From Oreohelix idahoensis (taxonomy: Eukaryota > Mollusca > Gastropoda > Stylommatophora > Oreohelicidae), in assembly GCA_024509875.1 (NCBI GenBank), contig JAMPIV010004252.1, forward strand, positions 1 to 64,000: a stretch of 64,000 bases of DNA. The letters are read 5' to 3'. Positions 11,701-22,105 of the stretch are shown one piece after another (within the stretch, counting starts at the first letter, position 1; the number at the start of each line of letters is the position of its first letter). Made by a program: the position numbers and the translations under genes. The notes beneath the pieces are model-generated. The model did no database searches. It saw only the letters and a list, made by a program, of their open reading frames with translations, and had not been told where the DNA came from.

Positions 11701-12881
11701 CAAACCTATTGGAATATGATATGAAACTGATAGACCCCACACCTGTCTGTATGAAACCATATTCGATTCCGTTTGCTAAGGAGAAAGCTTTGAAGGAAGA
11801 GATAGACTATCTGTTGAAGGAAAGAATTATTTCGCACAGTGAATCTTCGTATAGTTCCGGTGTTGTACTCTTAAGGAAGCCCTCTGGAGAACATAGACTC
11901 TGTATAGATTACAGGAGACTGAATGCTATTACAGAAGGACAGGTGGATCCATTGCCGGATACAAATCAGCTGTTTGCCAGACTAAATAAAGCTAAATATT
12001 TCTCAAAAGTGGATCTGAGTAAAGGATACTATCAGATTCCAGTAAAGCCTGAGGTTAGACCATACCTAGCTTTTAGTACCTCAGAAGGACACTATGAGTT
12101 TAATAGATTGCCATTTGGATTGAAGAATGCGCCTAGTGTCTTCTCTAGAATGATGAGAAAATTATTGGACCCTCTGAATAATCCATGTATAACAAATTTT
12201 ATGGATGATATCCTTATAGCAACAGAAACATTTGAGGAACACATTGACTCTCTGAACATGCTGTTTAATCGACTTAGGGAAGCAAATTTAACAGCCCGAC
12301 CAACCAAATGTTGCGTTGGATGTAAAGAATTGGAATTTTTGGGACACACAGTTTATCAGGGAAACATGACCCCTGACCCAAAGAATTTAGAGAAACTAAA
12401 GAAAGCCCCGAGACCACAAACCAAGAAGGACGTGAGATCCTTTGTCTCATTATGTGGTTTCTACCAGAAGTATATCAAAAACTTTAATTCCATATGTGCA
12501 CCGTTAACTGATTTGACACGTAAAGGACATCCAGATCGCATTACATGGACACCACAATGTGAAATGGCTTACCAAGAATTGAAGGAAAAGCTCACAAGTA
12601 AACCTATTTTGAAATTACCTGACTTAAGTCAAGAATTCATAGTAAGGACGGATGCAAGTAATATTGGGTTAGGTGCAACTCTACTACAGAAATCAGATGC
12701 ATTGGATGGGGAATTAAGCCCAGTGGCATATGCTAGCAGAAAGTTGAATAAAGCTGAAATCAACTACTCAACTAGCGAAAAAGAATGTCTTGCAGTAATA
12801 TGGGCAATAAGAAATTCAATATTTATCTGTATGGGAAGGCATTTAAGTTGCAAACGAATCACAAACCTTTATCGTTTCTAG
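8760..12881 (+). CDS. gag-pol: Near-intact gag-pol of Gmr1-like LTR retrotransposon (PR-INT-RT-RH order)
   Basis: One open frame of 1373 codons. In order: a charged coiled-coil-like stretch (residues 1-100); SCAN-like capsid (about 108-290); a CCHC-like knuckle (WCKNCKMNNHDTDHC, about 335); retropepsin DTG (about 397); integrase HHCC zinc finger (about 565-615); DDE core (D about 640, D about 698, E about 733); GPY/F module (about 880); reverse transcriptase from VLTDRPGHT (about 972) to FMDD (about 1148); RNase H start with RTDAS (about 1294). Gag and pol are in one frame with no stop between them. The integrase lies before RT, as in Gmr1-like elements (Goodwin and Poulter). The frame has no natural ATG at 8760, and a one-base loss near 12810 ends it inside RNase H. 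It is therefore close to functional but broken at both ends. Confidence 0.9.
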   Translation: MLRLRLRGCRLRLTKRLRRLEAEGKKLAAEREEKKLAAEREEKKLAAERGRRKKIAAEREAEKEEKRLQREHELRLREFEFQGHAPENGASPFASDATASQGASTSAMNFHLDHFVEKDDDIESYLNRYELLATTYGLERERWSLKLSQGLRGAAYEVFAKMSRGDQENYDMLKQALLLRYEKNAEFYRKKFRNAKLLSGETYHQFSARIETYLEKWTSLGKTQDLKEMVLIEQLRESMAPDLRKFLMEQGAERLGELLNVAERYQAAQAEVTGNKKKQVDNFRAPQNFNKFDPKDQNKGKHQFDRPRYENKNKTPQFDERKYDERKSFNQGKRWCKNCKMNNHDTDHCRRKPPHCAAMTSGKKEKKVKPEELQEPYHPPVCEDVICNGVTIRCLYDTGLDYDSVVSSHLVQADQYTTETVEIQTATKDVATMTLPVARIKVKTRYVEGIIKAAVINEPIYPLILGCRYVFLGNPKRPVILATVQTRSQSKKEEDNPINTHPDEMRKAQAEDKTLKPCFKKLPKSHTPPGKGEFYMKNKLIYRKAGSESNGHGQLVLPTSYRTKVLELGHAIPFSGHMGISATGQRIACHYFWPGITEDIKRYVKSCPECQRVAPKHWTAPATLGEMPIVGTPFERVAVDLVGPLTRTKRRNSYILTLVDTCSMWGEAVALSSIDSKHVAEALLTIFTRLGFPNQILTDNGSQFKGKLTEEVFRIFQAKHFHCSVYHPQGNGQVERFNGTLMSILRKLAHEKPDTWDQYLHAALFAYREVPHSSTGMAPATLLFGRPIKGPLEALLRTWTDEKAEENITSSYQYVNELTTRLKTGWKLANENLKQARKKHAAYYNRKAKDRNLAVGEKVLLLLPGSQNKLQIGWQGPYTVLEKVSRTNYKIDKKGKEKIYHVNLLKKYLEREHQEETHLLTLSIAMEMKKEPLSSFEYPLHPCETAAQVKISTHLTKTQKERVQQVLNNHAEVLTDRPGHTNLLEYDMKLIDPTPVCMKPYSIPFAKEKALKEEIDYLLKERIISHSESSYSSGVVLLRKPSGEHRLCIDYRRLNAITEGQVDPLPDTNQLFARLNKAKYFSKVDLSKGYYQIPVKPEVRPYLAFSTSEGHYEFNRLPFGLKNAPSVFSRMMRKLLDPLNNPCITNFMDDILIATETFEEHIDSLNMLFNRLREANLTARPTKCCVGCKELEFLGHTVYQGNMTPDPKNLEKLKKAPRPQTKKDVRSFVSLCGFYQKYIKNFNSICAPLTDLTRKGHPDRITWTPQCEMAYQELKEKLTSKPILKLPDLSQEFIVRTDASNIGLGATLLQKSDALDGELSPVAYASRKLNKAEINYSTSEKECLAVIWAIRNSIFICMGRHLSCKRITNLYRF

Positions 12882-13039
12882 CACAGGCTAGGCATGAGAA
12901 CTCTAAGTTACTCCGATGGTCTTTATTGATGCAGCCATATAATTTTAGCATTGAGTATATATCTGGAAAAACAAATTTGGGAGCGGATTTTTTAAGCCGC
13001 CATCCGTGTGATGAGAATCACCGTAAACCCCAGAAATAA
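12785..13039 (+). pseudogene. pol: C-terminal RNase H of copy 2 in a shifted frame
   Basis: Continues RNase H after the one-base deletion: YLYGKAFKLQTNHKPLS, then the tether-like end PYNFSIEYISGKTN and the terminal DFLSRHPCDENHRK, with the stop at 13037. The normally conserved aspartate in the TDHKPL motif reads asparagine here (AAT at 12857), whereas copy 1 keeps aspartate. Frame and motif are therefore both damaged. Confidence 0.75.
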
Positions 13040-13109
13040 TAATAAATTTCTCTATGTGTATATAGAATAAAGGACTGACATATAACGTCTGTTTTAAGAG
13101 GGGAGGATT

Positions 13110-15511
13110 TGTCGTGAAATTCTAATCCACATATATAAATTAAAAGGTAAATATAAAGCCTAACAAATAAATTTAATAAAAGGAAAGAAGAATGGTAAAG
13201 AACAGTGCTGTCACAAAGAATGTACTCGAAATCCCCCTTGTTTTCTGCTTCGTCTGCAAATTGTAACGCTTTCACGTTGATATAAAAGCTTACTGTATTA
13301 TTACCCGCCTTCTTCAATGAAACGTGTACTGCATTTCTAAGAAAAACATTGAAATATGCAAGTTGACCTAAATTTTAAATTCCATTCATGTCTTTTTCTA
13401 CACTATGTTACCAAAAACAAAAGACAGATGGACTAAAGATAGAAAGAAGGGAGAGGCAGAAAGCAGGGAACAGGCAATACTAACACGCGTCGCGCGATAC
13501 ACAATTGCTGCCATCACGCGTGTAAGGCCACAAGCACTAGCTTTTTTTCAAATCGACAGTGATAAAAACACTACCCATACCAGAGTTAGGGTTTAAAATC
13601 CTTAAAAACGCTTATTAGGAAACATGACATTATACTGGTTTACGTTTGAAAACATTACAGTACCCAGACAGCACATCTTCGAAGTAAACAGGAGGTAGAA
13701 GAAATTGCATATTTTGAACGCAGCCACTTAGCTCTTTTAAATTTGTATATTTGGGTTCCTTAGGACTTGCTGACAAAGAATATGTTAAACGTTACGCAAA
13801 TAGTCTAGCAATTACCAAATTCTAGCCCAAATAACATAGTCAGGGTGCCAGACAACACCAAAATCAGAATCGCTCAGTGGCAGAATTTTAAACCACCATT
13901 GTACGGGAAATAGCCTACCATGTTAACTCCTATTTGATTGGAGCGCAACAAATGTAAGGCTAAACACGATTAGTCGGACTATAAATACTATCTTTGTTGT
14001 CAGGGGAAACGGGAGTAGGAGTACTTTTTTTCAAAGATTTGTAAACATGGCCTGATTGGTTAGAGCGGCGGATAGACTCAGTTCAGGGCGTCTGTTCAGG
14101 GCCACATCTTGTAATAAACCTACTAAGAGACAGTGCGGTGAGCACCAGTGGATATTTTTTCCTAGATAAAAGCCTGAGACAGCGGCAGATCGGAGTTGTG
14201 CCATATTCATTGCCAGTCAACGTAATTGTGTATTATTTCCATGAATTGTGGTAAGCTTGAAATATTAGATATCTTTTTAATGAAAATTGAATGTAAATTG
14301 ATAAATTATGTCTGTATATATGTGTGGTTCAGTAGCGAACATGAGGTAAAGCCTATAGTGCTCCAGCCTGAACAGAAGGTGTCGGAGGAAAGTAAAACTG
14401 CATGGAATGGCCAAACAGTACACTGACACCTAGATTATTGACTAGAAAGAAATAATGCTGGAATTGCAGAGGCGTAGTAACCATTAAGGAGGAATATACT
14501 GGTGTAAAGTATTTCAGATGAAGCTGACAGTTGGCCTAACGCTCTGAACTCAGTGTTTGTTATGTATTGTGCTCAGTGTAGAAATAGAGTATAAATTAGT
14601 TCTGAAGTAGAAGGTACAACCTTCTTGTTTCAGGGACCGTGGTCTTAAAGTTATTGAGCAGCACCTGGTCAGAGCTTTGCTGAATCCAGAGTCGGACAGC
14701 ATACTCCTTGGTCCATATAGCTATCAGTGAGGTGTCTCCAGAGCACAGGGGAGAAACCGAGCAGAGGAGTCTTTTCCTGCCGCCATCACGAAAGATAAGC
14801 TGATGTGGCCAGCTGAGCTCAACATTATGTACCCCCATCTTAAAATGACATTGTAAAATAAAATTAAGAGGGGAATTTAATTGTTTTAATGCCAGGAACT
14901 GAGAACATCTCCAATACTAGTTCCAACAGAAACAAACTATTGAAGTCATGATGACAAATACCAACAGAGCTTGAAAAACAAAACAAAACCAGTATTACCT
15001 CATATTACTACTACACAACTGACACACATAGGATAATATTAATAAAATATGTCACTACAAGATTCATATTGATAAATTCTGTACATATAACTTGTAATTA
15101 AAATTGATTGTGATTCCTGGTTCACTTTGTATTTGAATCAGGACACATATACATTAATGACAGCACTGAATACATATTGATATTTGAAAAGTTATCAGTG
15201 ACTCATTTAAGATATTCTCATAGAGTGTTATATGTATGTGAGTGTCACAGTGTTGTCAAGTGTGGTGGAATAAATTAAATTGTTTATCTGTCTGTTGTTG
15301 TTGTGACTTACACTTCATCATATACATACCCTAGACATATAACGTAGTCATCACAATATTCCAGAATAATTCTGACTGAGGTAAAAATATGTGGTAGCAA
15401 GTAAGGTTATCTATAATACACTACTCTTATTAGATATAGATACCTTCACAGCTGATCTCAGTCAGTACACTAAGTCCCCTATAAATACTTATAACATCCC
15501 ACTTTACCACA
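13110..15511 (+). repeat. LTR 3 (3' LTR of copy 2)
   Basis: TGTCGTGAAA...CCACA, about 2402 bases, preceded by the polypurine tract. Similarity to LTRs 1 and 2 stops exactly at 15511; the flank begins CGAAG. A matching 5-bp target duplication should lie upstream of LTR 1, outside this window. Confidence 0.88.
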
Positions 15512-15835
15512 CGAAGTGTAACACATTGATGAAAATCTCAGATAACCGAATGCCTTATCTTCTCACAACTAAATATCCTCTTGCATTCGACAATACGAGT
15601 CGGCCATCATCACCCCAAAACCTCCTCGCTCGCTTTCCTCTCCCTTCTTCACTGCCCAATCAGAACGCCCCTTGCGTTCACCCCTGACCTGCTGACCTCG
15701 CAGTTTCGTGTTGTTAAGTTAAGTGTATGAGAACACCTCACACACCCGACTGACATTATGTACCCGCCCCAGGGGAGCACCGCCAGTCCACAGCTGTGTT
15801 AATCACACTGTGACATATATATATATATACACACA
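15512..15835. other. Spacer without a recognised gene
   Basis: Sequence between LTR 3 and repeat R1. It ends in a short (TA)n(CA)n microsatellite at about 15818-15841. The short open frame reaching 15687 is mostly LTR plus flank, and I see no coding evidence. Confidence 0.5.
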
Positions 15836-18706
15836 CACACACTTATAAAGTAATGCTAACAGGTAATGTACGTAAACATAGTAATGAGACGTTGAGGTAG
15901 ACGCACACAATTTGGCAGTAGATGTGTCACAGAAATGGTCGTTCTCATTTTCGTATTTTCTCTCTCTCCACCATTATCTACTTATTTCTCATTTCCTAGC
16001 ACAGAAATCTGTGCTTCAGTCACCTGTTCACATTTTCACACTTCCGATTCGTGTCAGGGCAATGCAATTGACGAGCCTTGACAGATTAATTGTAATCGCT
16101 TAAGTGATTGCACGAGAGGGACTTGCAAGCACGAATTGTTTGTTTACGATTACGTATCCCATTTCCGCCAGACTAGTCAATCACGGAGTGTCGCTTCAGT
16201 GATTACGTAAGCGACTAAGAGTGTCGGATAAGTGATGCAACCTAAAAATAACACTGACTAAATTCACTCCAAAAAAGTAATCGTTATATACTCCACATCA
16301 TCATCACTATTTTCCCTTCTTATGGCGGAATTACAAGCTCTAGAAGTAGTGGTCCTTGTAGAAATGTGTTTTACATGATGAGGTTGCCACCAACATTCAC
16401 GACCTTGACCTTGTATTAGTCGCCTTCAACGAAATGTCTGTACGTGTAGCGATCATATTCTTTCCTTGCTTCTTCAAAGACATCCGGGAACATTACGTCA
16501 TGTGACCTAGATTATTGATAACAAATAAGGAGACCATACAAGACATGTGATTATACAGGGTCATTGTAAAGTCACTTGTTGTTTTTAATTTGTTAGTTCT
16601 TCCTGTTATACAATTACTTTATATGAAACAAACGTTACCATACAGCGACTTACCTGTTATTTTATGACATAAAATGATGTGTCACGTTAACACAAGGGGA
16701 GATCACGTGACATCGTGGCGGGCAATAATATTTACTCTCTCTTGTAAGGTTGAGTTTATTGGTCATTTTAGAATATTGTTTCTTTTGTTTTGTTTCTGGG
16801 AATATAAAATACAACTTATGTGTCAAATGACCGTTCTTGCTTCCTTGTTGTGACACGGGGTATAGGAAAGTCCAATATATAAACGTGCTGATAATACAAT
16901 TAAAAAAATAAGACTTGTCAGTCACTCTGTAGAAATATTATATCCCATACTGTGATCACGTGATCGTCCTTGACATTTTAAGGCAGCGGGCCCACTTGGG
17001 TCATGGCTCTCATGTGGCATACTTTTCTTAACGACTCGGCCACCGCTTTGAAGTGAGCTCATTTCGTTAAGGGCATCACTAAAATGGTTATTTCCACCTG
17101 ATGTTGTAAGAGTCTCTGTTCGCATAACCTGTGGGGGCATCCCCACTTGCTGCGATAGACATCTCCGTGCTCCCAGAATCCTGGACATATCTCTTCATGT
17201 CTCTTTTGCACACATGTTTCAATTTTCAGATGTGGTTGCCTTTTTTTAAATTGGGAAAAAAAGGGGTGGGGGGGGGAGAGGCAGGGGGCAAGATTGGTTC
17301 AATATTGAGTTTAATCCAGCTGAGAGATATTTAGCACTTTGTGTATCACATATACACTTTTTTATTATGGCAGTCACAGAAATCTTTGTTAGTTAACTCC
17401 CTTGGAGTACTTGGTTGGTTACATACAAACTCTGCAAGTATCGATTCTATACGCATTGGAGAAAAAGGAAAAAAAAAGGGGGGGGGGGGGGGTGTTAGGA
17501 GGTTCCCACATATACAACACACCCGTGTGTTACCGGGGCCCGAAAGGGGAGCAAAGAATAGTAACACTGCACCCTACCATGCATGTCGTAGAAGGCGACT
17601 AAGGAGGGTTGGGCATGGGGCTGTTTACCCCGTCCCGTAAAAACTTCGCACAGTGGGCTGATCACCTGCTTGCTAGTTACTCTGATTACGGAAACAACGA
17701 TAGATTGTTTGGTCTGTTGTTGTCCCACAAAGACGCCATAGGCGTGGTGGAAGCGATAGATTGATCAATTTGTTGTTGCCCTAAGACGCCACTAGGCGTA
17801 CTGGCCACGGACTGCTTCGTCGGTCGGGGGCTAAGGACGGAAGAAGAAGAAGAAGAAGACATATACAACGAGCATGTAAAGTCACTGACTTTAAACCAAA
17901 CTTTCTTTATTGGCTACACAACCAGACATCGACGTTTGGGAACTCTTATCAATTTTCCACTACCATCGCATTGCTATTTCTCTCATACTGAAACGCAGAT
18001 ACATTTTATGCGTTTTTTTTAAGGGACGTATTTTTTATTACAATGGGAGTAATATGTGCGGAAAAGCTAGTCATTACTTTAAAAACATTAAATAGTTACT
18101 TTATATAAATTTTTGTAACACTTTTGCAGGAAAGAAGTAAATTATAATATATTTTAAATTCCGAAGAGAATATTTCTGACTTTTGTCATTATTATAGAAA
18201 TATGCAGTTATATTTTATAAATTGGATAACTAAATGCACGCTAGTCTAAATACACGTCAGCAAATATGTGTAACACGGGTTTCTCTTAATGAAGAAACGT
18301 TTTTGCCGAAGCCATTTTGTATTTTTGACCGGCACAAAGTGCTGCCTAAACTAAAGTTGAGACGATGTGGTTGACAAGTCCCTTTGTGGGCCGAAAATGA
18401 CCATAAGTCCCTAATAAACTTTCTCCATCAAACATTATAACATGAGGTGAGAAGAGGAGCTTTCATTGCATAGTGACTTGAATGGTCATTAAAATACATC
18501 GCGTCCAACACAAATATAACAGTCTCTCAGCCTACACATTAAGTCTCATTGTATGGTTCTGAAACATAGAAAACAACTGTTGCGGGGTGTTTATATTATT
18601 TAATAAGTATTATCGCTACTCAGGCCAATGTCCATAGAAGGGCATGAAAGTGACCCCCGCACACACCTATCTCCACCAACGAATAATATCACCACGAAGG
18701 CTAGGT
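15836..18706 (+). repeat. Dispersed repeat R1, copy 1 (with SINE insertion)
   Basis: Begins near TATAAAGTAATGCTAA and ends ...CACGAAGGCTAGGTT. Its left part recurs at 42055-42641 and the rest at 48811-49047 plus 53110-56435. It contains a C/G-rich track with long G runs (about 17263-17290 and 17477-17492). No protein domain and no terminal inverted repeats are evident, so the element type is unknown; a non-autonomous element or a segmental duplication would both fit. Removing the SINE at 17519-17858 gives a continuous match to copy 2. Confidence 0.8.
17519..17858 (+). mobile_element. SINE-like retroposon with target duplication and empty site
   Basis: A 340-bp insertion in R1 ending in (GAA)n, flanked by the 11-bp duplication ACATATACAAC (17508-17518 and 17859-17869). 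The second R1 copy has a single uninterrupted ACATATACAAC at about 54013, the empty site. The body carries a block around GTCGTAGAAGGCGACTAA. I do not find convincing RNA polymerase III A and B boxes, so calling it a SINE rests on size, tail and copy number. Its last 80 bases resemble the 3' end of LINE D (28631-28715). A second, 5'-shortened copy is at 43481-43680 on the other strand. Confidence 0.75.
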
Positions 18707-18729
18707 TAATAATAATAATAATAAATTCT

Positions 18730-20817
18730 TTAAGCACCAAACACGGCGCATAAGGCAGAAACCAGTGCTCTCCAGGTTGCTCGTTGTGACGCCACTCCTC
18801 TTAGCTCTTGCACATTATTTAGGCCCAACGTTCTTCCTTCTCTTATTATTGTTCTTCTGAGTGTTTCTTTTGGTCTTCCTTTTTTCCTCTTACCCTCAGG
18901 AACCCAAGTGAGCGCCTGTAGTGGTATTCTGTTGTTTTGCATTCGTAGGACATGACCGATATATGACCATCGTCTTTTCCTTATATAGTCGGAGACATAT
19001 TTCTGCCTAGAGTCTTCTCTTATTTGTCGATTAGTCTTGAATTCTTTCCAACTGATGTTCATGAGTTTTCTAAGACATTTGTTCTCGAATGTATTCAGCT
19101 TGTTCTCCAATGATTTTGTTATTTTCCAACTCTCACAGCCGTATGTTAACACTGAGATAACATTTGAATTAAACAGACGAAGCTTGGTATGTATATTCAA
19201 TGATCGTAATTTCCAAATGTTAGATAATCTATTGAAGGCGCTAGCTGCCAAAGCAATTCTAGTATGGATTTCTCTTGTTGTGTCACCATCCTGAGTCATT
19301 TTACTGCCTAAATAATTGAAACTTTCAACTTTCTGTAGTTTTTCCCCGTTCAAGATGATATCAAAGGTCTCGTTAGAAAAGTTCATAGCTTTAGTTTTAG
19401 AGGCATTTATTTGGAGACCTATTTTAACCGAGAGATGACACAAATTATTTATTGCTTCTTGGGATTGTCTTGGTGTTGAACTTAAGAATGCTACATCATC
19501 TGCGAAATCCAGGTCCCCCAGGAATTTTCCATTTGTCCATTTTATACCCAATTGTTCATTGTGGGTATAGTTTCTCATAACCCAATCAATAGCTATTCCA
19601 AAAAGTAGTGGTGACATAATACAGCCTTGTTTCACCCCTGTTTCTACTGTAAACCATTCTGTATTCCCTTTATTTGTTCTAACACAACATCTTGCATTGT
19701 CATATAGCGCTTTGATTATATTCACATATTTTGTTGGAAAACCATAGATTGTAAGTATCTTCCACAATGATGGGCGGTGTAGACTATCAAAGGCTTTTTG
19801 AAAATCGACGAAGGTGATAATAAGTGGCGATTGCCTTTCCACTGATTCTTCTATAATTGTTCTTAGTGTGAATATTTGATCAATACATGATCGTTTCGGC
19901 CTGAAACCCGCTTGTTCTTCTCTGATCTTTTCGTCAGCATGCAATTTAAGTCTTTCTAACATCATGCAACATAATAATTTTCCAGGTACTGATAATAGAG
20001 ATATACCACGCCAGTTATTACAGTCTGATAGATCACCTTTCTTCGGTAACTTTACAATAATACTGTCTTTCCATTGTTGTGGTGGTTGTTCTTCTCTCCA
20101 TACTTCATTTATAATATCTAAAATTCTCAAGAGGTTGTTGTCATTAACTGCTTTAATCATTTCCCCTGAAATTTCGTCAACTCCAGCAGCTTTAAAATTT
20201 TTTAATCTTTTAACGGCTTGTTTGATCTCGTCCAGCGTGAATTCATCGCAAGTTATTGGCAAGGTGGTTGTGGGTGTTTCATTATTAAAATCAGGTGTTA
20301 CTGTTGGTGGTGGTCTGTTTAGCACCTCCATGAAGTGCTCAGCCCATCTCTTCATTTGTTCTTTTTCTGTTGGTATTGAATTCCCTAATTTACCTTTAAC
20401 AGGTGTTTCCATAGCAGTAGGCTGGTGACATAGTTGTTTTGTAATTTGATAAAGGCACCTACTATTACCAGTTCTTGCAGCATTTTCAGCTTCTACGGCC
20501 AGTTCATTGATGAAATGTCTTTTATCTCTTCGAGTTTTTGTCTTCACTTCTTTATTTAACAAGTTATAAGTTAGTTTGCAAGATTCAACTGCATTATGTG
20601 TACTTGCCGCTAGTAGTTTAAGTTTTGCTGTTTTCCTTTCTTGTATTTTATCCCAAGTATCTTCTCTCATCCATTTTTTCTTTTTATGTACTAGGTATCC
20701 GGTGGTCGCTACAGCTGCTTCTGTCATTGCTGTTCTCAGTTGTTCCCATTTAGTATCGATTGTCTTGGTGGTGATATCGTTGTCAATTTTGCCTAAAGCA
20801 TCGAAATAGTTGTTCAT
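18730..20817 (-). CDS. LINE A reverse transcriptase
   Basis: 695 codons. It copies LINE RNA at a nicked target. Visible RT blocks are NFKAAGVDEISGEMIK (about 210), WRGISLLSVPGKLL, EEQAGFRPKRSCIDQI, ITFVDFQKAFDSLHR, VKQGCIMSPLLFGIA and the catalytic LDFADDVAFLSS (about 440), with the C-terminal GHVLRMQNNRIPLQAL region and a basic KKGRPKETLRR tail. FADD and the overall pattern suit RTE-like LINEs. The first ATG overlaps the endonuclease stop as ATGA at an A run, so in the source element both were probably one frame. No internal stop in the RT. Confidence 0.88.
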   Translation of the reverse strand: MNNYFDALGKIDNDITTKTIDTKWEQLRTAMTEAAVATTGYLVHKKKKWMREDTWDKIQERKTAKLKLLAASTHNAVESCKLTYNLLNKEVKTKTRRDKRHFINELAVEAENAARTGNSRCLYQITKQLCHQPTAMETPVKGKLGNSIPTEKEQMKRWAEHFMEVLNRPPPTVTPDFNNETPTTTLPITCDEFTLDEIKQAVKRLKNFKAAGVDEISGEMIKAVNDNNLLRILDIINEVWREEQPPQQWKDSIIVKLPKKGDLSDCNNWRGISLLSVPGKLLCCMMLERLKLHADEKIREEQAGFRPKRSCIDQIFTLRTIIEESVERQSPLIITFVDFQKAFDSLHRPSLWKILTIYGFPTKYVNIIKALYDNARCCVRTNKGNTEWFTVETGVKQGCIMSPLLFGIAIDWVMRNYTHNEQLGIKWTNGKFLGDLDFADDVAFLSSTPRQSQEAINNLCHLSVKIGLQINASKTKAMNFSNETFDIILNGEKLQKVESFNYLGSKMTQDGDTTREIHTRIALAASAFNRLSNIWKLRSLNIHTKLRLFNSNVISVLTYGCESWKITKSLENKLNTFENKCLRKLMNISWKEFKTNRQIREDSRQKYVSDYIRKRRWSYIGHVLRMQNNRIPLQALTWVPEGKRKKGRPKETLRRTIIREGRTLGLNNVQELRGVASQRATWRALVSALCAVFGA

Positions 20818-21692
20818 TTTGACATTATATTCCTCTTTATATCATTTGATTGCAGTCTGTGTACATCTATTCTTCTATTTTTATTCGGTTGGTATAACTT
20901 CTTCAGTTTAATTCTCATTTTAGCTATGCAGAGGTTATGATCGCTTCCGATCTCTGCACCTCTGTATGCTCTGACGTCTTGAACTGATGAGCGAAATTTA
21001 GCGCTTATGCAGAAGTGATCTATCTGGTTCTTAGTTCTGCCATCAGGTGAATTCCATGTTATCTTGTGGATATTCTTATGTGGAAAGATGGTGTCTGCCA
21101 CAACGAGGTTTGATATTTCACAAAGTTCTAGAAGTCTTTCGCCATTTTGATTCATACAGCCTATGCCATGAGTACCGAGATATCTTTGTACTCCATCGTT
21201 GTTGTCACCTACTTTGGCGTTAAAATCACCCATGACTGCTATTATGTCATGCTTGGGTATTGTGTTGATGGTACTTAGAAGTGCTTCATAGAAGTCATCT
21301 TTTGTGGTATCAAGAGCGTCGTTAGTTGGTGCATAACATTGTACAATTGAGAGCTTGAAAAATCGTGTCTGAAATCTAGCTAATATTAGCCTCTCATTGA
21401 TAGGTACCCAGCTGATAAGCGATGCTGCTGCTTTCTGTGTCATTAGGATGGCTACTCCCTCTGTGTGACGATTATCATTACTACCAGAGTATATAATTTG
21501 CTTTTTTTCTTCTGAAATATATTTTATGCCCTTCCCCGTCCATCTACACTCGCTGACACCCAATAAGTCCAACTTATAATTATCCATTTCTTTAATTACT
21601 TCTTCCAATTTTCCGTCTTGATACATAGTTCTTACATTCCAGTATCCAATTTTAAAAATCTCCTTAGCCCCCAAGATATTAGAGTGAGTCAT
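20814..21692 (-). CDS. LINE A AP-like endonuclease
   Basis: 292 codons. It nicks the target strand for primed reverse transcription. Motifs seen: IGYWNVRTMYQDGKL at the N-terminus, LLGVSECRWTGKG with the catalytic glutamate, VMGDFNAKVGDN, and the C-terminal GSDHNLCIAKM. These are the usual order of the exonuclease-endonuclease-phosphatase fold. It ends at the ATGA overlap with the RT frame. An ATG with no clear upstream frame makes this start plausible; a one-base change at the overlap would fuse both. Confidence 0.87.
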   Translation of the reverse strand: MTHSNILGAKEIFKIGYWNVRTMYQDGKLEEVIKEMDNYKLDLLGVSECRWTGKGIKYISEEKKQIIYSGSNDNRHTEGVAILMTQKAAASLISWVPINERLILARFQTRFFKLSIVQCYAPTNDALDTTKDDFYEALLSTINTIPKHDIIAVMGDFNAKVGDNNDGVQRYLGTHGIGCMNQNGERLLELCEISNLVVADTIFPHKNIHKITWNSPDGRTKNQIDHFCISAKFRSSVQDVRAYRGAEIGSDHNLCIAKMRIKLKKLYQPNKNRRIDVHRLQSNDIKRNIMSK

Positions 21693-22087
<395 letters not shown>

Positions 22088-22105
22088 CTTCTTTTCGAGG
22101 AATTT

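Larger units (their letters stand above)
18708..21692 (-). mobile_element. RTE-like LINE, family A, nearly complete
   Basis: On the minus strand it encodes an AP-like endonuclease then a reverse transcriptase, and ends in a (TTA)n tail seen as (AAT)n at 18708-18724. Another copy, shortened to about 1.06 kb and almost identical, is at 34374-35439. I did not find a clear target duplication. The exact 5' end, somewhere in 21693-21870, is undetermined. Confidence 0.85.

Noticed and set aside
19964..20428. 154-codon plus-strand frame
   Set aside because: Antisense shadow of the LINE A reverse transcriptase.
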